Source of the DNA: CAWFNW01 sp963817405
GTDB taxonomy: Bacteria; Actinomycetota; Coriobacteriia; Anaerosomatales; Anaerosomataceae
DNA: 64,000 nt
Direction: 5' to 3'
Assembly (NCBI GenBank): GCA_963817405.1
Contig: CAWFNW010000002.1
Coordinates: 310,001-374,000, forward strand
Positions within the stretch are counted from its first letter, which is position 1; each line of letters starts with the position of its first letter. This document shows positions 16,902-26,339 of the stretch, piece by piece. The position numbers and the translations under genes are program-made. The notes under the pieces were generated by a model. It had not been told where the DNA came from and made no database searches. It saw only the letters and a list, made by a program, of their open reading frames with translations.

Positions 16902-17519
16902 ATGGTGTTCAGGGACCGGCACGATGCGGGACGACAGCTTGCGGCTGCGTTGGAGCGCTACCGCGGAGCGCCGGACGTCGTGGTCCTCGGTGTGCCGCGG
17001 GGCGGCGTCGTCGTCGCAGCTGAGGTCGCCAGGCTTCTGGAGCAGCCGCTCGACGTCGTGGTGACGCGCAAGCTCGGCGCGCCAGGCAATCCGGAGTACG
17101 CGGTCGGTGCGGTTGACGCCGACGGGCACGTGTTCGCGGGGATCCTGGCCGGGGTCCCGGAGGGGTACCTGGCGCGCGCGGCGGCGGCCGAGCAGGCGGA
17201 GATCGCGCGGCGCGTGGCCGCGTACCGTGCCGGGCGTCCGGCTCTGGACGTCGCGGGCAAGACCGCCGTCCTCGTCGACGACGGCATCGCCACGGGACTC
17301 ACGCTGCGCGCTGCCGTCCACTACCTCAAGCGCCAGGGAGCCGCGCGCGTCGTCGTCGCTGCACCCGTCGCGGCGCCGGATTCAGCGGCACGCCTGCGGA
17401 GCGAGGCGGACGAGGTGGTCGTGTTAGACGAGCCGTGGGGATTCAGCGCGGTCGGTCAGTTCTACGAGCGCTTCGACCAGACCTCGGATGCCGAGGTTGA
17501 GGCGCTCTTGCAGCGCTGA
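16902..17519 (+). CDS. phosphoribosyltransferase-fold protein
   Basis: The protein has 205 residues. The type I PRTase fold is shown by VVVLGVPRGGVVVAAEVAR, RKLGAPGNPEYAVGAV and the PRPP loop AVLVDDGIATGLTLRAA. This set resembles the predicted phosphoribosyltransferases found alone or fused to hydrolases in actinobacteria. The substrate base is not known. The ATG at 16902 is preferred because GGGAGGCGGG precedes it; frames open further upstream. It is convergent with the PASTA kinase gene, 21 bases apart. Confidence 0.85.
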   Translation: MVFRDRHDAGRQLAAALERYRGAPDVVVLGVPRGGVVVAAEVARLLEQPLDVVVTRKLGAPGNPEYAVGAVDADGHVFAGILAGVPEGYLARAAAAEQAEIARRVAAYRAGRPALDVAGKTAVLVDDGIATGLTLRAAVHYLKRQGAARVVVAAPVAAPDSAARLRSEADEVVVLDEPWGFSAVGQFYERFDQTSDAEVEALLQR

Positions 17520-17540
17520 GCACCGGCGCGATTGCGGGGC

Positions 17541-19373
17541 CTACGGCGTCTTGCCCACCGTGAGCGTGACGGTCGTGCCCTTGTCGACCTGCGTGTCGGG
17601 GAGCGGGTTCTGGATGAGAACGATGCCATTGTCCTGACTGGCGACGGTCACGACGGTCACCTTCAGGCCCAGCTTCGTCAGATCAGCGGTGGCGTCTTCT
17701 ACCGTCATGTTCGTCACGTCAGGCACCGTGACCGGCGCAGTGCCCTTGGACACCACGATCTCGATGGTCGAACCGGCGTCGACGCTCACGCCCGCCTCCG
17801 GGCGCTGCGATATCACGGAACCCTTCTGGACGGTATCGCTGAAGTCCTCGGTCACAGTCACTTTGAAGAGAGCGTCGGTGAGGGCCTTCTCGGCCTGCGC
17901 GCGCTTCATGTTCGTGACGTCGGGGACCTTCACAAGCTCGGTGCCCTTGGACACCACGAGCACGACCTTGCTGCCCTTCGCGACCGGCGTGTCGGCCGGC
18001 GGGTCGCTCGAGATGACCGAGCCCTCGGCGACGTCGGCACTGAACTCGCGCGTCACAGGGATCGCAACTTGAAGCTCTGCGTCTTCGATCAGAAGGATGG
18101 CGTCCGCCTCGGTCATGCCCGCAACGATCGGGACCTTCACCTGTTTGACCCCGGCACTCACCACGAGGTTGACGGTGGTGCCGCTCTCAACACGCGTCCC
18201 CGCGGGCGGGCTCTGCTCCATGACCTCGCCCGCGGCGTACTCCGCGCTGTTGCCGGTGGTCACCTCGCCCACCTTCAGCCCCTGCGCCACGATCGTCGAC
18301 GACGCCTCCTGCTCGGTCATGCCCACGACCGAGGGGACGGCCACGGAGCCGGCGCCGAACGCGCCGAGGGCCCACGCGATCCCGAGGGCAACGAGCGCGA
18401 CTGCAACCACGAGCGCGATCCACGGCCACGGATTGCCCCGCCGCTCGGGAATGGGCTGGACCTGCGGGCCCTGAGCGGTACGTATACGTTCCGCGCGATC
18501 GACTGCCGGCATCACGGTCGTGTCGTCCACGTACGCCGGCGGCGCGGCGCGGACCTTGTCGCCGTTCACCACGCGCATGAGGTCCTCACGCATCTCGTTC
18601 GCCGATGCGTACCGCTCGGCGGGGTTCTTGCGCATCGCCTTCAGGATGACCGCTTCGAGCGCGATCGGGATCGCGGAACGGATCTGCCGCGGCCCGACGG
18701 GCTGCTCGTTGACCTGCTTGAGCGCGATGGCGACCGGCGTGTCCGCATCGAACGGCACCTGCCCGGTCACGAGCTCGTAGAGCGTCGCGCCGAGCGAGTA
18801 CAGGTCCGAGCTGGGGCCGAGGATGCCGCCCTGCGCCTGCTCGGGGCTGATGTACTGGGCGGTCCCCAGGACGGAGCCGGTCTGCGTCATCGTGGTGTTG
18901 CCGGCGCGCGCGATGCCGAAGTCCATGACCTTCACGGTGCCGTCCGGCGTGATGACGATGTTGTGGGGCTTGATGTCGCGGTGGATGACGTCGTAGCCGT
19001 GCGCGACGGCGAGCGCGGCGCACACCTGCGCCCCGTACTCGGCAGCGCGGATGGGATCGATCGGGCCGGAGTCATCGACCATGGTCTTGAGGTCGGTGCC
19101 CTTGACGTACTCCATGACGATGTAATAGGTGTCGCCATCGCGGCCCCAGTCGTAGATGTTCACGATGTTGGGGTGCGAGAGGTTCGCAGCCGCTTGGGCC
19201 TCCTGGCGGAAGCGGGCAACGAAGTTGGGCTCAGTGGCATAGCGAGGGTGCAGGACCTTGACGGCGACCGTGCGCCCGAGCACCTCGTCGACGGCCTTGA
19301 AGACTTCGGCCATGCCGCCCGATCCAATGCGCTCGATCACGCGATAGCGGCGTCCGAAAGAAAGTTCAGTCAC
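17541..19373 (-). CDS. pknB: PASTA-domain Ser/Thr protein kinase (PknB-like)
   Basis: The protein has 610 residues. The kinase domain (about 8-270) has the Gly loop RIGSGGMAEVFKA, VAVKVL Lys, catalytic HRDIKPHNIV, DFG in VMDFGIARAG, and the activation loop with Thr residues ending GTAQYISPEQAQGG. One membrane helix (about 320-342) follows, then four extracellular PASTA repeats to the end, each opening with a V-P-x-V-type motif. PASTA kinases sense muropeptides or lipid II and phosphorylate cell-wall and division proteins. The gene lies downstream of the SEDS-PBP fusion in the order known from actinobacterial pstP-rodA-pbpA-pknA-pknB clusters. The start is a GTG. Confidence 0.95.
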   Translation of the reverse strand: MTELSFGRRYRVIERIGSGGMAEVFKAVDEVLGRTVAVKVLHPRYATEPNFVARFRQEAQAAANLSHPNIVNIYDWGRDGDTYYIVMEYVKGTDLKTMVDDSGPIDPIRAAEYGAQVCAALAVAHGYDVIHRDIKPHNIVITPDGTVKVMDFGIARAGNTTMTQTGSVLGTAQYISPEQAQGGILGPSSDLYSLGATLYELVTGQVPFDADTPVAIALKQVNEQPVGPRQIRSAIPIALEAVILKAMRKNPAERYASANEMREDLMRVVNGDKVRAAPPAYVDDTTVMPAVDRAERIRTAQGPQVQPIPERRGNPWPWIALVVAVALVALGIAWALGAFGAGSVAVPSVVGMTEQEASSTIVAQGLKVGEVTTGNSAEYAAGEVMEQSPPAGTRVESGTTVNLVVSAGVKQVKVPIVAGMTEADAILLIEDAELQVAIPVTREFSADVAEGSVISSDPPADTPVAKGSKVVLVVSKGTELVKVPDVTNMKRAQAEKALTDALFKVTVTEDFSDTVQKGSVISQRPEAGVSVDAGSTIEIVVSKGTAPVTVPDVTNMTVEDATADLTKLGLKVTVVTVASQDNGIVLIQNPLPDTQVDKGTTVTLTVGKTP

Positions 19374-19491
19374 GAAGTTCCCGCCTCTCGTTCATGCGTG
19401 TCCGCGCCACCGCGTGAACACGCACCACATTCTACCGTATGAGCCCGCTCAACTTGCCGCCGGGCATCCGCCGCCCGGCCCTTCCCGGTGC

Positions 19492-22230
19492 CTAGTTCGT
19501 GCGCTCCAGTGCCTTCACGAGGATGGGCTGTGCCGCCGGCGCAGCCACTTGGCCCCCAACGCCTGCATTCTCAAGCACGATGGCGATCGCGACTCGCGGC
19601 GCCTCCGCCGGAGCGAAGGCGATGAACCACGCGTGGGTCTGCACGCTCTTGCCGGCTTCCGCAGTGCCCGTCTTGCCTGCGACGTTCACGCCGGAAACCC
19701 GTGCCCGCGTGCCGGAGCCGCTCTTGACGACGTTCACCATCATCGCGGTCACGGACTCGGCCGTCGCCGCATCGGTGGCGGTCTTCCAGCGACGCGGCTG
19801 TGTTGCCGAGAGCACGCCCCCGGCGCGGTCGGTGATCGAGTCGAGCAGGTAGGGGCGCATGACGACCCCGTCGTTGGCGATGCCGGCAGCGATGAGCGCC
19901 ATCTGGAGCGCGGTGACCTGCGGCCCCGGCGGGCTCTCGTGCTCGCCCACGGGCTGGCCGACGCCCGCCCACGCGGTCTCCCACCGCGTCATCTCGCGCG
20001 GGTCGGGCATGAGCGACTTCTTGACGGGGAGCTCCAGCTGGGGCGTGTCGTTCACGCCGAAGCGTTCGGCCGCCTCGACCAGGCGCGCCGCTCCCAGCTT
20101 GTCCGCGATCTGGGCGAAGACGGTGTTGATGCTGCTGGCGGTCGCTTGCGCCACCGTGACGGTTCCGTAGCCTGCGCCGCCGTAATTGGTCACGGGAGCG
20201 CCGCCGATCTGAAGCGTCGCCGGGCCCGGGAAGGTGGTCCTTGCCGTGACAACGCCGGCGGCGACGGCTCCCGTGAGCGTGACGACCTTCCAGGTCGAGC
20301 CCGGGGGATACAGGCTCTGCGCCGCGCGGTTGACGAGCGGCGCGCCGGCGGCCGAGGACAGCGTCTCCCACAGATCGTCGACGGTCGCCGGGTCGTAGGC
20401 GGGCGAGGACGCAAGCGCCAGGACCGCCCCTGTCCGCGGGTCGAGCACCACGGCGGCACCCCGGTGCGTGCCGAGGGCCGCCTCGGCGACCTTTTGGATC
20501 TCACTGTCCACGGTGAGCCGGACGTCGTTCCCGGGCACCGGGACGCCGGCGAGGGACTCGACGAGGTCGCGGACGCTCGCGAAGGTGCGGTGTCCCGAGA
20601 GCGCCTCGGTCATCGCGGCCTCCATGCCCGAGCGGCCGTACCGCGGGCTGTAGTAGCCGATGACGTGTGCGGCAAGCAGGCCCTCGGGGTAGCGGCGCGC
20701 GTAGACGTCGCCGCTCTTGACCGACTCGGCGAGCACGACCGCGTCCTTCGTGAGGATCGCGCCGCGCTCCTGCCGGATCTCCGCGGCGAGCCCTCGCGTG
20801 TTGGCGGGATTCGCCGCCAGCGCCGACGCGGCGAAGACCTGCAGGTACGTGAGGTTGGCGATGACGGCACCCAGAAGCGCGACGAGGACGATCGCGACGC
20901 CGGTTAGACGCCGCGCCACCGCGACGCGGCCGAGTGCGCCCGTCGCTGATGTGGTGACGAGCTCGGTCTCGCGGCCGGTGGCCGCGTCTCCCGCGCGCAT
21001 CAGAAGCCCAAGCAGCATGAAGTTGGCGAGGATGCTCGAGCCACCGTAGCTCACGAAGGGGAGCGTGATGCCGGTGAGCGGGATGAGGCGGGTGACGCCG
21101 CCCAGGATGACGAAGGTCTGCAGCCCGAACGTCGCGACCAGGCCCGTTGCCGTGAAGGCGGCCATGTCCGAGCGGGCGCGCGTACCCGTGGCGAGCCCGC
21201 GCAGGCAGAAGACCAGGTACGCGACGACGAGCGCCGCGGCTCCCAACAGACCCAGCTCCTCACCGATGGCGGCGAAGATGAAGTCCGTCTCCACGTACGG
21301 GATGCGCTCGGGCAACCCCCTGCCGGGCCCCACGCCGACCATGCCGCCCGCGCCGAACGCGAAGAGCGCCTGCACCAGCTGGTAGCCGCGGTCGGCGGCG
21401 TCGGCGAACGGGTCCAGCCAGATCGCGACGCGCGACTGCACGTGCGCGAACATCGCGTACGCGGCACTCGCGCCGGCGGCGAACAGGCCGATGCCCACAA
21501 TCACGTACCCCGACCTGCCGGTCGCCGCGTAGAGCATCACGAGGAAGACGCCGAAGAAGAGCAGGCTGCTTCCGAGGTCCTTCTCGGCGACGAGGACGAT
21601 GAGCGAGACCGCCCACATGACAACAAGGGGGCCGAGGTGTTTGAGCGGCGGGAGCCAGACGCCGAGCACGCGCTTCGTAGAGACCGAGAGGACCTCGCGG
21701 TTCTCGGCAAGGTACGCCGCCAGGAAGAGCACGATGAGGACTTTCGCGACCTCGGCGGGCTGGAACGAGAAACCCGCGAATCGTAGCCAGAGCTTGGCGC
21801 CGTTGACCTCCACGCCGACCACGGCGGGGAGGAGCAGCAGCACGATGCCGGTGAGGGCGATGGTGTACTTGTAGCGCGCGAGTCGCTCGAGCGACGGGAC
21901 GGCCGCGAGCGTGGCGACGAGCGCCACGACACCGCCAGCGACCCACAGGACCTGGCTTGCCGCGAGCGCGGGGTCGAGCCGCGTGACGAACGCGAGTCCG
22001 ATCCCGGTGAGCGCGAACGCGATCGGCAGAAGCACCGGGTCGGCGCCCGGTGCAAGGAATCGCGCAGCGACGTGCGCGGCGACGAACGCGGCGAGCAGCC
22101 CCAGCGGCACGGCGAACTGCTGCCAGCCGAGCGCGGTGCCCGTCTGCGCGTGCACGAGCGCGAACAGCAGCGCCACGGCGGGCGCTGCGGCGAGCAGCAG
22201 CAGGAGCTCGGTATCGCGCCGGGTGCGCAT
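19492..22230 (-). CDS. SEDS glycosyltransferase - class B PBP fusion (FtsW/RodA + PbpA)
   Basis: The protein has 912 residues in one uninterrupted frame. The first about 430 residues form a polytopic FtsW/RodA/SpoVE-type membrane domain with the family's GRGLPERIPYVETDFIFAAIGEE block and the LPFVSYGGSS loop. After another membrane helix comes a class B penicillin-binding protein: dimerisation part, then transpeptidase with SxxK at S645-K648 (GSTWK), SxN in SSINT and KTG at 853-855 (GKTGTAEAG). RodA-type SEDS proteins polymerise glycan from lipid II, and their cognate PBP cross-links it; here both are one chain. In most actinobacteria rodA and pbpA are separate neighbours at this spot. It ends 118 bases before the kinase gene. 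Confidence 0.95.
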   Translation of the reverse strand: MRTRRDTELLLLLAAAPAVALLFALVHAQTGTALGWQQFAVPLGLLAAFVAAHVAARFLAPGADPVLLPIAFALTGIGLAFVTRLDPALAASQVLWVAGGVVALVATLAAVPSLERLARYKYTIALTGIVLLLLPAVVGVEVNGAKLWLRFAGFSFQPAEVAKVLIVLFLAAYLAENREVLSVSTKRVLGVWLPPLKHLGPLVVMWAVSLIVLVAEKDLGSSLLFFGVFLVMLYAATGRSGYVIVGIGLFAAGASAAYAMFAHVQSRVAIWLDPFADAADRGYQLVQALFAFGAGGMVGVGPGRGLPERIPYVETDFIFAAIGEELGLLGAAALVVAYLVFCLRGLATGTRARSDMAAFTATGLVATFGLQTFVILGGVTRLIPLTGITLPFVSYGGSSILANFMLLGLLMRAGDAATGRETELVTTSATGALGRVAVARRLTGVAIVLVALLGAVIANLTYLQVFAASALAANPANTRGLAAEIRQERGAILTKDAVVLAESVKSGDVYARRYPEGLLAAHVIGYYSPRYGRSGMEAAMTEALSGHRTFASVRDLVESLAGVPVPGNDVRLTVDSEIQKVAEAALGTHRGAAVVLDPRTGAVLALASSPAYDPATVDDLWETLSSAAGAPLVNRAAQSLYPPGSTWKVVTLTGAVAAGVVTARTTFPGPATLQIGGAPVTNYGGAGYGTVTVAQATASSINTVFAQIADKLGAARLVEAAERFGVNDTPQLELPVKKSLMPDPREMTRWETAWAGVGQPVGEHESPPGPQVTALQMALIAAGIANDGVVMRPYLLDSITDRAGGVLSATQPRRWKTATDAATAESVTAMMVNVVKSGSGTRARVSGVNVAGKTGTAEAGKSVQTHAWFIAFAPAEAPRVAIAIVLENAGVGGQVAAPAAQPILVKALERTN

Positions 22231-22238
22231 CGCCAGTC

Positions 22239-23378
22239 CTAGGGCGTCGACGTCGGCTCGACCGAGCCGGTCGCATCGGGGGAGACGCCGGTCTCAAGCC
22301 GGTAGCGGGCGACGAGGTCGTAGGCTGCAACGATGCTCTCGACGCGGACGCCCTCGCCCAGCCTGGTCGCGGTGACGGGGTCAAGCGCGGCGACGGGTAT
22401 GTTGGTGACTTCCTCGAGCCAGCGCAGCTCGACGCTGCCGATCGTGCCGGGCACCCCTCGGTAGACCGCGACGCGCCCGCCTTCGTCGATCACGAAGGCC
22501 TGCGCGCGGGCGTACGACCAGGCGCCGTAGGCGGCGCCTGCGACGATGGCGAAGAGCAGCAGCGTCCACAGCAGCCGGGCGCCCCACACTCGGGCGTCAC
22601 TGGCACGTGCGGGGGTATCGGCAGAGCCGGGCCGTGCGGCGCGCAGGTGCGCGGCGTGGCGGGCGTCGCCGCCGATCTCCGCGACGACGACGGTGATGTT
22701 GTCCTGGCCGCCCGCGTCGTTCGCGGCTTCGATGAGCCGGTCGACCGCCTCGGCGGCGCTCGGTGCGGCGCCGAGGATGCGCTCGATCTCGCGGTCGTCG
22801 ATCATGCCCGTCAGGCCGTCCGAGCACAGGAGCAGCCGGTCGCCCGGGGCGGCCTCGATCTCGAAGGTGTCGACGAGCAGATTGGGGTCGGACCCGAGGG
22901 CTCGCGTGATCACGCTTCGGTTAGGGTGGACGCGGGACTCCTCGGCGGTGAGTGTGCCGTTGCGAACCATGTCGGCCACCATCGAGTGGTCCTGCGTGAT
23001 CTGGGTGAGCGTGCCGACATTCAGCAGGTAGGCGCGGCTGTCGCCCACGTGCGCGAGCACGATCCGCGTGCCGTCGATCATGGCAGCGGTGAGCGTTGTG
23101 CCCATGCCCGCGCGGCCCTGGCCGGCGTCCGCCGCCTGGATGACCGCGCTGTTCGCGGACCGCACGGCGCGTGCGAGCGCCTTGGCGTCTGCTGCGCGCG
23201 GCGCGTCGGCGAGCAACCGCTCGACGGCGATCGAGCTCGCGACCTCTCCCGCCTGATGGCCGCCGAGGCCGTCGGCCACAGCGAAGAGCGGCGGGTTGAC
23301 GAGGTAGGCGTCCTCGTTGTCCGCGCGGAGGTGCCCCACGTCGGTCCCGCCCGCGTAGGGCAGCGGGTGCCGCGTCAC
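22239..23378 (-). CDS. pstP: PP2C-type Ser/Thr phosphatase with membrane anchor (PstP-like)
   Basis: The protein has 379 residues. The PP2C motifs are DVGHLRADNEDAY, LFAVADGLGGHQAG, LAHVGDSRAYLL and AGGQDNITVVV, giving the metal-binding Asp residues. A single membrane helix near residue 275 is followed by an extracellular part of about 100 residues. In actinobacteria PstP reverses phosphorylation by the PknA/PknB kinases encoded alongside it. The GTG start overlaps the fhaB stop (GTGA), and the SEDS-PBP gene begins 8 bases after its stop, so the genes form one operon. Confidence 0.94.
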   Translation of the reverse strand: MTRHPLPYAGGTDVGHLRADNEDAYLVNPPLFAVADGLGGHQAGEVASSIAVERLLADAPRAADAKALARAVRSANSAVIQAADAGQGRAGMGTTLTAAMIDGTRIVLAHVGDSRAYLLNVGTLTQITQDHSMVADMVRNGTLTAEESRVHPNRSVITRALGSDPNLLVDTFEIEAAPGDRLLLCSDGLTGMIDDREIERILGAAPSAAEAVDRLIEAANDAGGQDNITVVVAEIGGDARHAAHLRAARPGSADTPARASDARVWGARLLWTLLLFAIVAGAAYGAWSYARAQAFVIDEGGRVAVYRGVPGTIGSVELRWLEEVTNIPVAALDPVTATRLGEGVRVESIVAAYDLVARYRLETGVSPDATGSVEPTSTP

Positions 23379-23794
23379 GCGCGCACCACCTTGAGGCGGT
23401 TCTTCCCAAGTTGGATGACGGCGCCCTCGCGGAGTTCGAGCGGCCGTGTTGCCGGCTGCCCGTTCACGATCGTCCCGTTGGTCGAGCCCAGGTCCTCGAG
23501 GATCGCGCCGCTCTCGGTGGGTACCACCTTGGCGTGGATCGAGGAAACGAAGTCGTCGGCGATCACGAGGTCGGCGTCGGGCGAGCGGCCGATCACGACC
23601 GGACCCGAGAGCGGCACGATCACGCCGCGGATCTCTCGCGGCCCCTCGACCACGCTCAGTGCGAGCCCCGTGCCGCGCTTCTTCACGCCGCCCGTCGCTA
23701 CCATGCCCACACCCGCGCGCACGGCAGCCACGAGGAAGAGGTAGAGCAGTGCGAGCAGGAGGATCCTCCCGAAGAGCAGGACAACGTCAGCCAT
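23375..23794 (-). CDS. fhaB: FHA domain protein with N-terminal membrane helix (FhaB/FipA-like)
   Basis: The protein has 139 residues. A membrane helix (about 4-28) is followed by an FHA domain: VVIGRSPDADLVI, SIHAKVV and DLGSTNGTIVNG, the loops that bind phosphothreonine. FhaB-type proteins bring phosphorylated kinase and division partners together at the membrane. The ATG is 2 bases past the fhaA stop. Confidence 0.9.
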   Translation of the reverse strand: MADVVLLFGRILLLALLYLFLVAAVRAGVGMVATGGVKKRGTGLALSVVEGPREIRGVIVPLSGPVVIGRSPDADLVIADDFVSSIHAKVVPTESGAILEDLGSTNGTIVNGQPATRPLELREGAVIQLGKNRLKVVRA

Positions 23795-23796
23795 CG

Positions 23797-24501
23797 CTAC
23801 GCCCCAGGTCCGTGGTAGTGCAGCCGAGTAAGTCCGATCTCGATCACGTCGCCGTCGTGCAGGCGCGCGCGGCGCACCGGCTGGCCGTTGAGGCGAGTGC
23901 CGTTGGTGGAGTCCAGGTCCTCGATGGCCCAGCCGTCCTCCAGCCGCATGAACGCCGCGTGGCGCCGGGAGACGTTGCTGTCGTCCAGGCAGATGCCGCA
24001 CTCCTCGAGCCGGCCGACGTCCACCTGCGAGCCGGTGAGGGGCACGTGCTCGGGTGCCGTTCCGACTGTCACGAAGGCGCTTCCGGGCTCGGCGGTCGGA
24101 CGCCTGGAGACGCGGGGCCGCTCGGCTGCGGGCTTCTGTGCGAGTGAGGCTGCCACGCCGAAGCGGCCGAGGCGGAGGTCCTCGCGCACAATGAACGAGA
24201 CCGCCGGCCGCGAAGCGAGGTGGTACCCGTGCTCGCGAGCGTGATCCACCAGAAAAGTCGCGAGTTCGCCGGAGAGCGTTGCCTTGAATCGGCCGAGTTG
24301 GGCGTCGTCGTCGGGGGAGAGGCCGATCGTGTACTCGGTGGGCGCATAGACCCGGCCCACGCCGATCGCCCGGCCGTCATCCATCGCCCGGCCAAGCGCT
24401 TTCGCAAGCTCGGCGGGCTGTACCGGAGACTTGAAGGCTCCGGCGAACAGGCCCTCGATGCCTGCGGCGATACGGTCTTCGAATTCGGAGAGGATGCCCA
24501 T
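23797..24501 (-). CDS. fhaA: DUF3662 / FHA domain protein (FhaA-like)
   Basis: The protein has 234 residues from the ATG at 24501, giving the usual MGILSEFEDRI start; two ATGs lie further upstream. The N-terminal DUF3662 (SPVQPAELAKALGRAMDD, YTIGLSPDD) is joined by a linker to a C-terminal FHA domain (VDVGRLEECGICLDD, NVSRRHAAF, DLDSTNGTRLNG). In mycobacteria FhaA binds phosphorylated MviN/MurJ and restrains peptidoglycan synthesis. Here it heads the FHA-PP2C-SEDS/PBP-kinase run, as in the canonical cluster. Confidence 0.92.
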   Translation of the reverse strand: MGILSEFEDRIAAGIEGLFAGAFKSPVQPAELAKALGRAMDDGRAIGVGRVYAPTEYTIGLSPDDDAQLGRFKATLSGELATFLVDHAREHGYHLASRPAVSFIVREDLRLGRFGVAASLAQKPAAERPRVSRRPTAEPGSAFVTVGTAPEHVPLTGSQVDVGRLEECGICLDDSNVSRRHAAFMRLEDGWAIEDLDSTNGTRLNGQPVRRARLHDGDVIEIGLTRLHYHGPGA

Positions 24502-24593
24502 GGCCCCGCAGTCCATCGGAGTGGCTACAGACACCTGATTCTAGCAGTCACGCCTCGCTGGCAGCGCGGCGCTCGCGCGCCGTCGCCCATCCG

Positions 24594-26330
24594 TCACTGA
24601 GCATCATCGTTACCCGCGAACTCCTCCGGTCGGGTGGGCGGACCGAGCGCGATGACGACGATGGTGAGCATGAGCGCCACCGTGATGTCCGGCAGGAAGG
24701 TCTCGGGGCCGAGCGTCCCCGGCTCAAGTGCCGCCCACACCGCGTAGGCCGCTCCGAGAACCGCGCCGGCGGCGAGCGTGCCCGCAGCGGCCGCGACCCG
24801 GGTGGCCCGGCGGCACGCGAGCGAGCAGACCGCGGCGGCGAGCGCCCAGCCTGCGAGCGCCACGAGCGGACCGGGCGCGAGTAGTGCCGAGGCCCCCGGC
24901 GCGTCGGCCAGCGAGGTCCACGGGCTCAAGAGCAGGCGCCACGGAACCCGGAGGAAGGGGGCGGGGGCGCCCGATACCGCGGAGAGCGCCATCGTGGAGG
25001 CGTTGGCTGCGGCGGCGGCCAGCGCTGCGGGGAGTGGTTCGAAGACGAACCCGAGGATGAGCGGCGTCGCGAGCGCGCCGCGGCCGACCGCGAGGAGCGG
25101 GGCTGCGAGCGGCGCGAACGCGTCGCCGCGCCCGTAGCGCCCGCGAAGCGCCCAGAAGGCGGCGGCGGGCAGCAGCATCAGCGCGGCCGCCCCGAGGCCC
25201 ATCCGATTGCCGATGCCGGCCGCGAAGGCGAGCGCGCCAAGCGCGAGGCCCAGCCCGGGAGCGAGCGCAGCGCCGAGTGCGCCGAGTGCTGCGGCGACCG
25301 CCACGGGCGCGGCGCCGAGGCCGAACGCGGCCAGTCCCGCCCACAGCAACCACGCGCAGGCGAGAGCCGCCCAGACGCGCCGCGCGGCGCCGGAGAAGCG
25401 CGCGAGCCGGTCCCACAGCCCGAGGGGAGCGAGCGGCTCGGCAGCGGCCGCCGCGGCCTCATCGTCGACGAGGGACGAGACGACCTCGGCAAGCGATGCT
25501 CGCCCCAGGGCGGCATCGCCGAGGTGATCGGACAGCGTGAGCGCGAAGTCGCCCACGCTCGGGTAGCGCTCGGCAGGCTCGGGTGCGAGCGCCGCAAGCA
25601 GCACGAGGTCGACGCCGGCGGGAAGTCCTGGCTCGAACTCCGTCGGCGCGGGAACGTCGGCGACCTCGGTCTTGAAGAGCGAACCCTCCGCGGTCTCCGC
25701 GTCGAACGGGTTCGCGCAGGTGAGCGCCTCGTACACGAGCGACGCGAACGCCCACTCGTCAGCTCGCGGGCCGAGGGGCTCGCCGCGCACCTGCTCAGGC
25801 GGCATGAAGCCGATGGTGCCGGAGGCGCCTCGGGCGACCCCGTGCACGCCTGTGAGCGCGGAGACGCCGAAGTCGGCCACCTTCACGCGGCCATCGCGCG
25901 TGATGAGCACGTTGGCGGGCTTGAGATCGAGATGCAGGACGCCGTTGGCGTGCGCGAACTCGAGGGCTGCGCTCACCGCCTCGACGAGCGCGGCGGCCTC
26001 GTCGAGTGTGAGCGGCGTCCCGGTTGCGTCCAGGAGCTGCGCGAGCGAGACGCCGTCGATCGCCTCCATGACGATGAACGCCTCGTCGCTGTCGGTGTCC
26101 CACTCGTGAACGGTCACGATCGACGGGTGGTTGAGGAGCGCGCCCGTGCGCGCCTCGGCAAGGCCCGCCTTTGCGAGCGGGCGCCCGGCGCGATCGAGCG
26201 GGAGCGGGAGCCGCTTGATCGCCACGCGACGCGCCATCTTGGTGTCGAACGCGAGCACGACCGAGCCGTGACCGCCGCGACCGAGCTCGCCGAGCGGTCG
26301 GTAGCGGTCAAGGATGAGCGGCAGTTCCAC
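24594..26330 (-). CDS. Ser/Thr protein kinase with polytopic C-terminal membrane domain
   Basis: The protein has 578 residues. The kinase domain (about 8-270) has LGRGGHGSVVLAFD, VAIKRL, catalytic HLDLKPANVLI (Leu in place of the usual Arg before Asp), VADFGVSAL and GTIGFMPPEQVRG. From about residue 325 to the end, Ala-rich segments form roughly eight to ten membrane helices. The HLD instead of HRD is typical of non-RD kinases and implies control other than activation-loop phosphorylation. It occupies the pknA position of the actinobacterial cluster but replaces the single-helix anchor with a large membrane domain. Start GTG after GGGAGG; permease stop is 10 bases upstream. Confidence 0.88.
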   Translation of the reverse strand: MELPLILDRYRPLGELGRGGHGSVVLAFDTKMARRVAIKRLPLPLDRAGRPLAKAGLAEARTGALLNHPSIVTVHEWDTDSDEAFIVMEAIDGVSLAQLLDATGTPLTLDEAAALVEAVSAALEFAHANGVLHLDLKPANVLITRDGRVKVADFGVSALTGVHGVARGASGTIGFMPPEQVRGEPLGPRADEWAFASLVYEALTCANPFDAETAEGSLFKTEVADVPAPTEFEPGLPAGVDLVLLAALAPEPAERYPSVGDFALTLSDHLGDAALGRASLAEVVSSLVDDEAAAAAAEPLAPLGLWDRLARFSGAARRVWAALACAWLLWAGLAAFGLGAAPVAVAAALGALGAALAPGLGLALGALAFAAGIGNRMGLGAAALMLLPAAAFWALRGRYGRGDAFAPLAAPLLAVGRGALATPLILGFVFEPLPAALAAAAANASTMALSAVSGAPAPFLRVPWRLLLSPWTSLADAPGASALLAPGPLVALAGWALAAAVCSLACRRATRVAAAAGTLAAGAVLGAAYAVWAALEPGTLGPETFLPDITVALMLTIVVIALGPPTRPEEFAGNDDAQ

Positions 26331-26339
26331 AGGCCTCCC

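Noticed and set aside
16560..16910. Integration site or mobile element at tRNA-Arg
   Set aside because: No integrase gene, no repeated tRNA 3' end and no change in base composition are visible on either side.
17532..19442. Plus-strand open frame opposite the PASTA kinase
   Set aside because: It mirrors the kinase gene codon by codon and has no independent ribosome site or domain.
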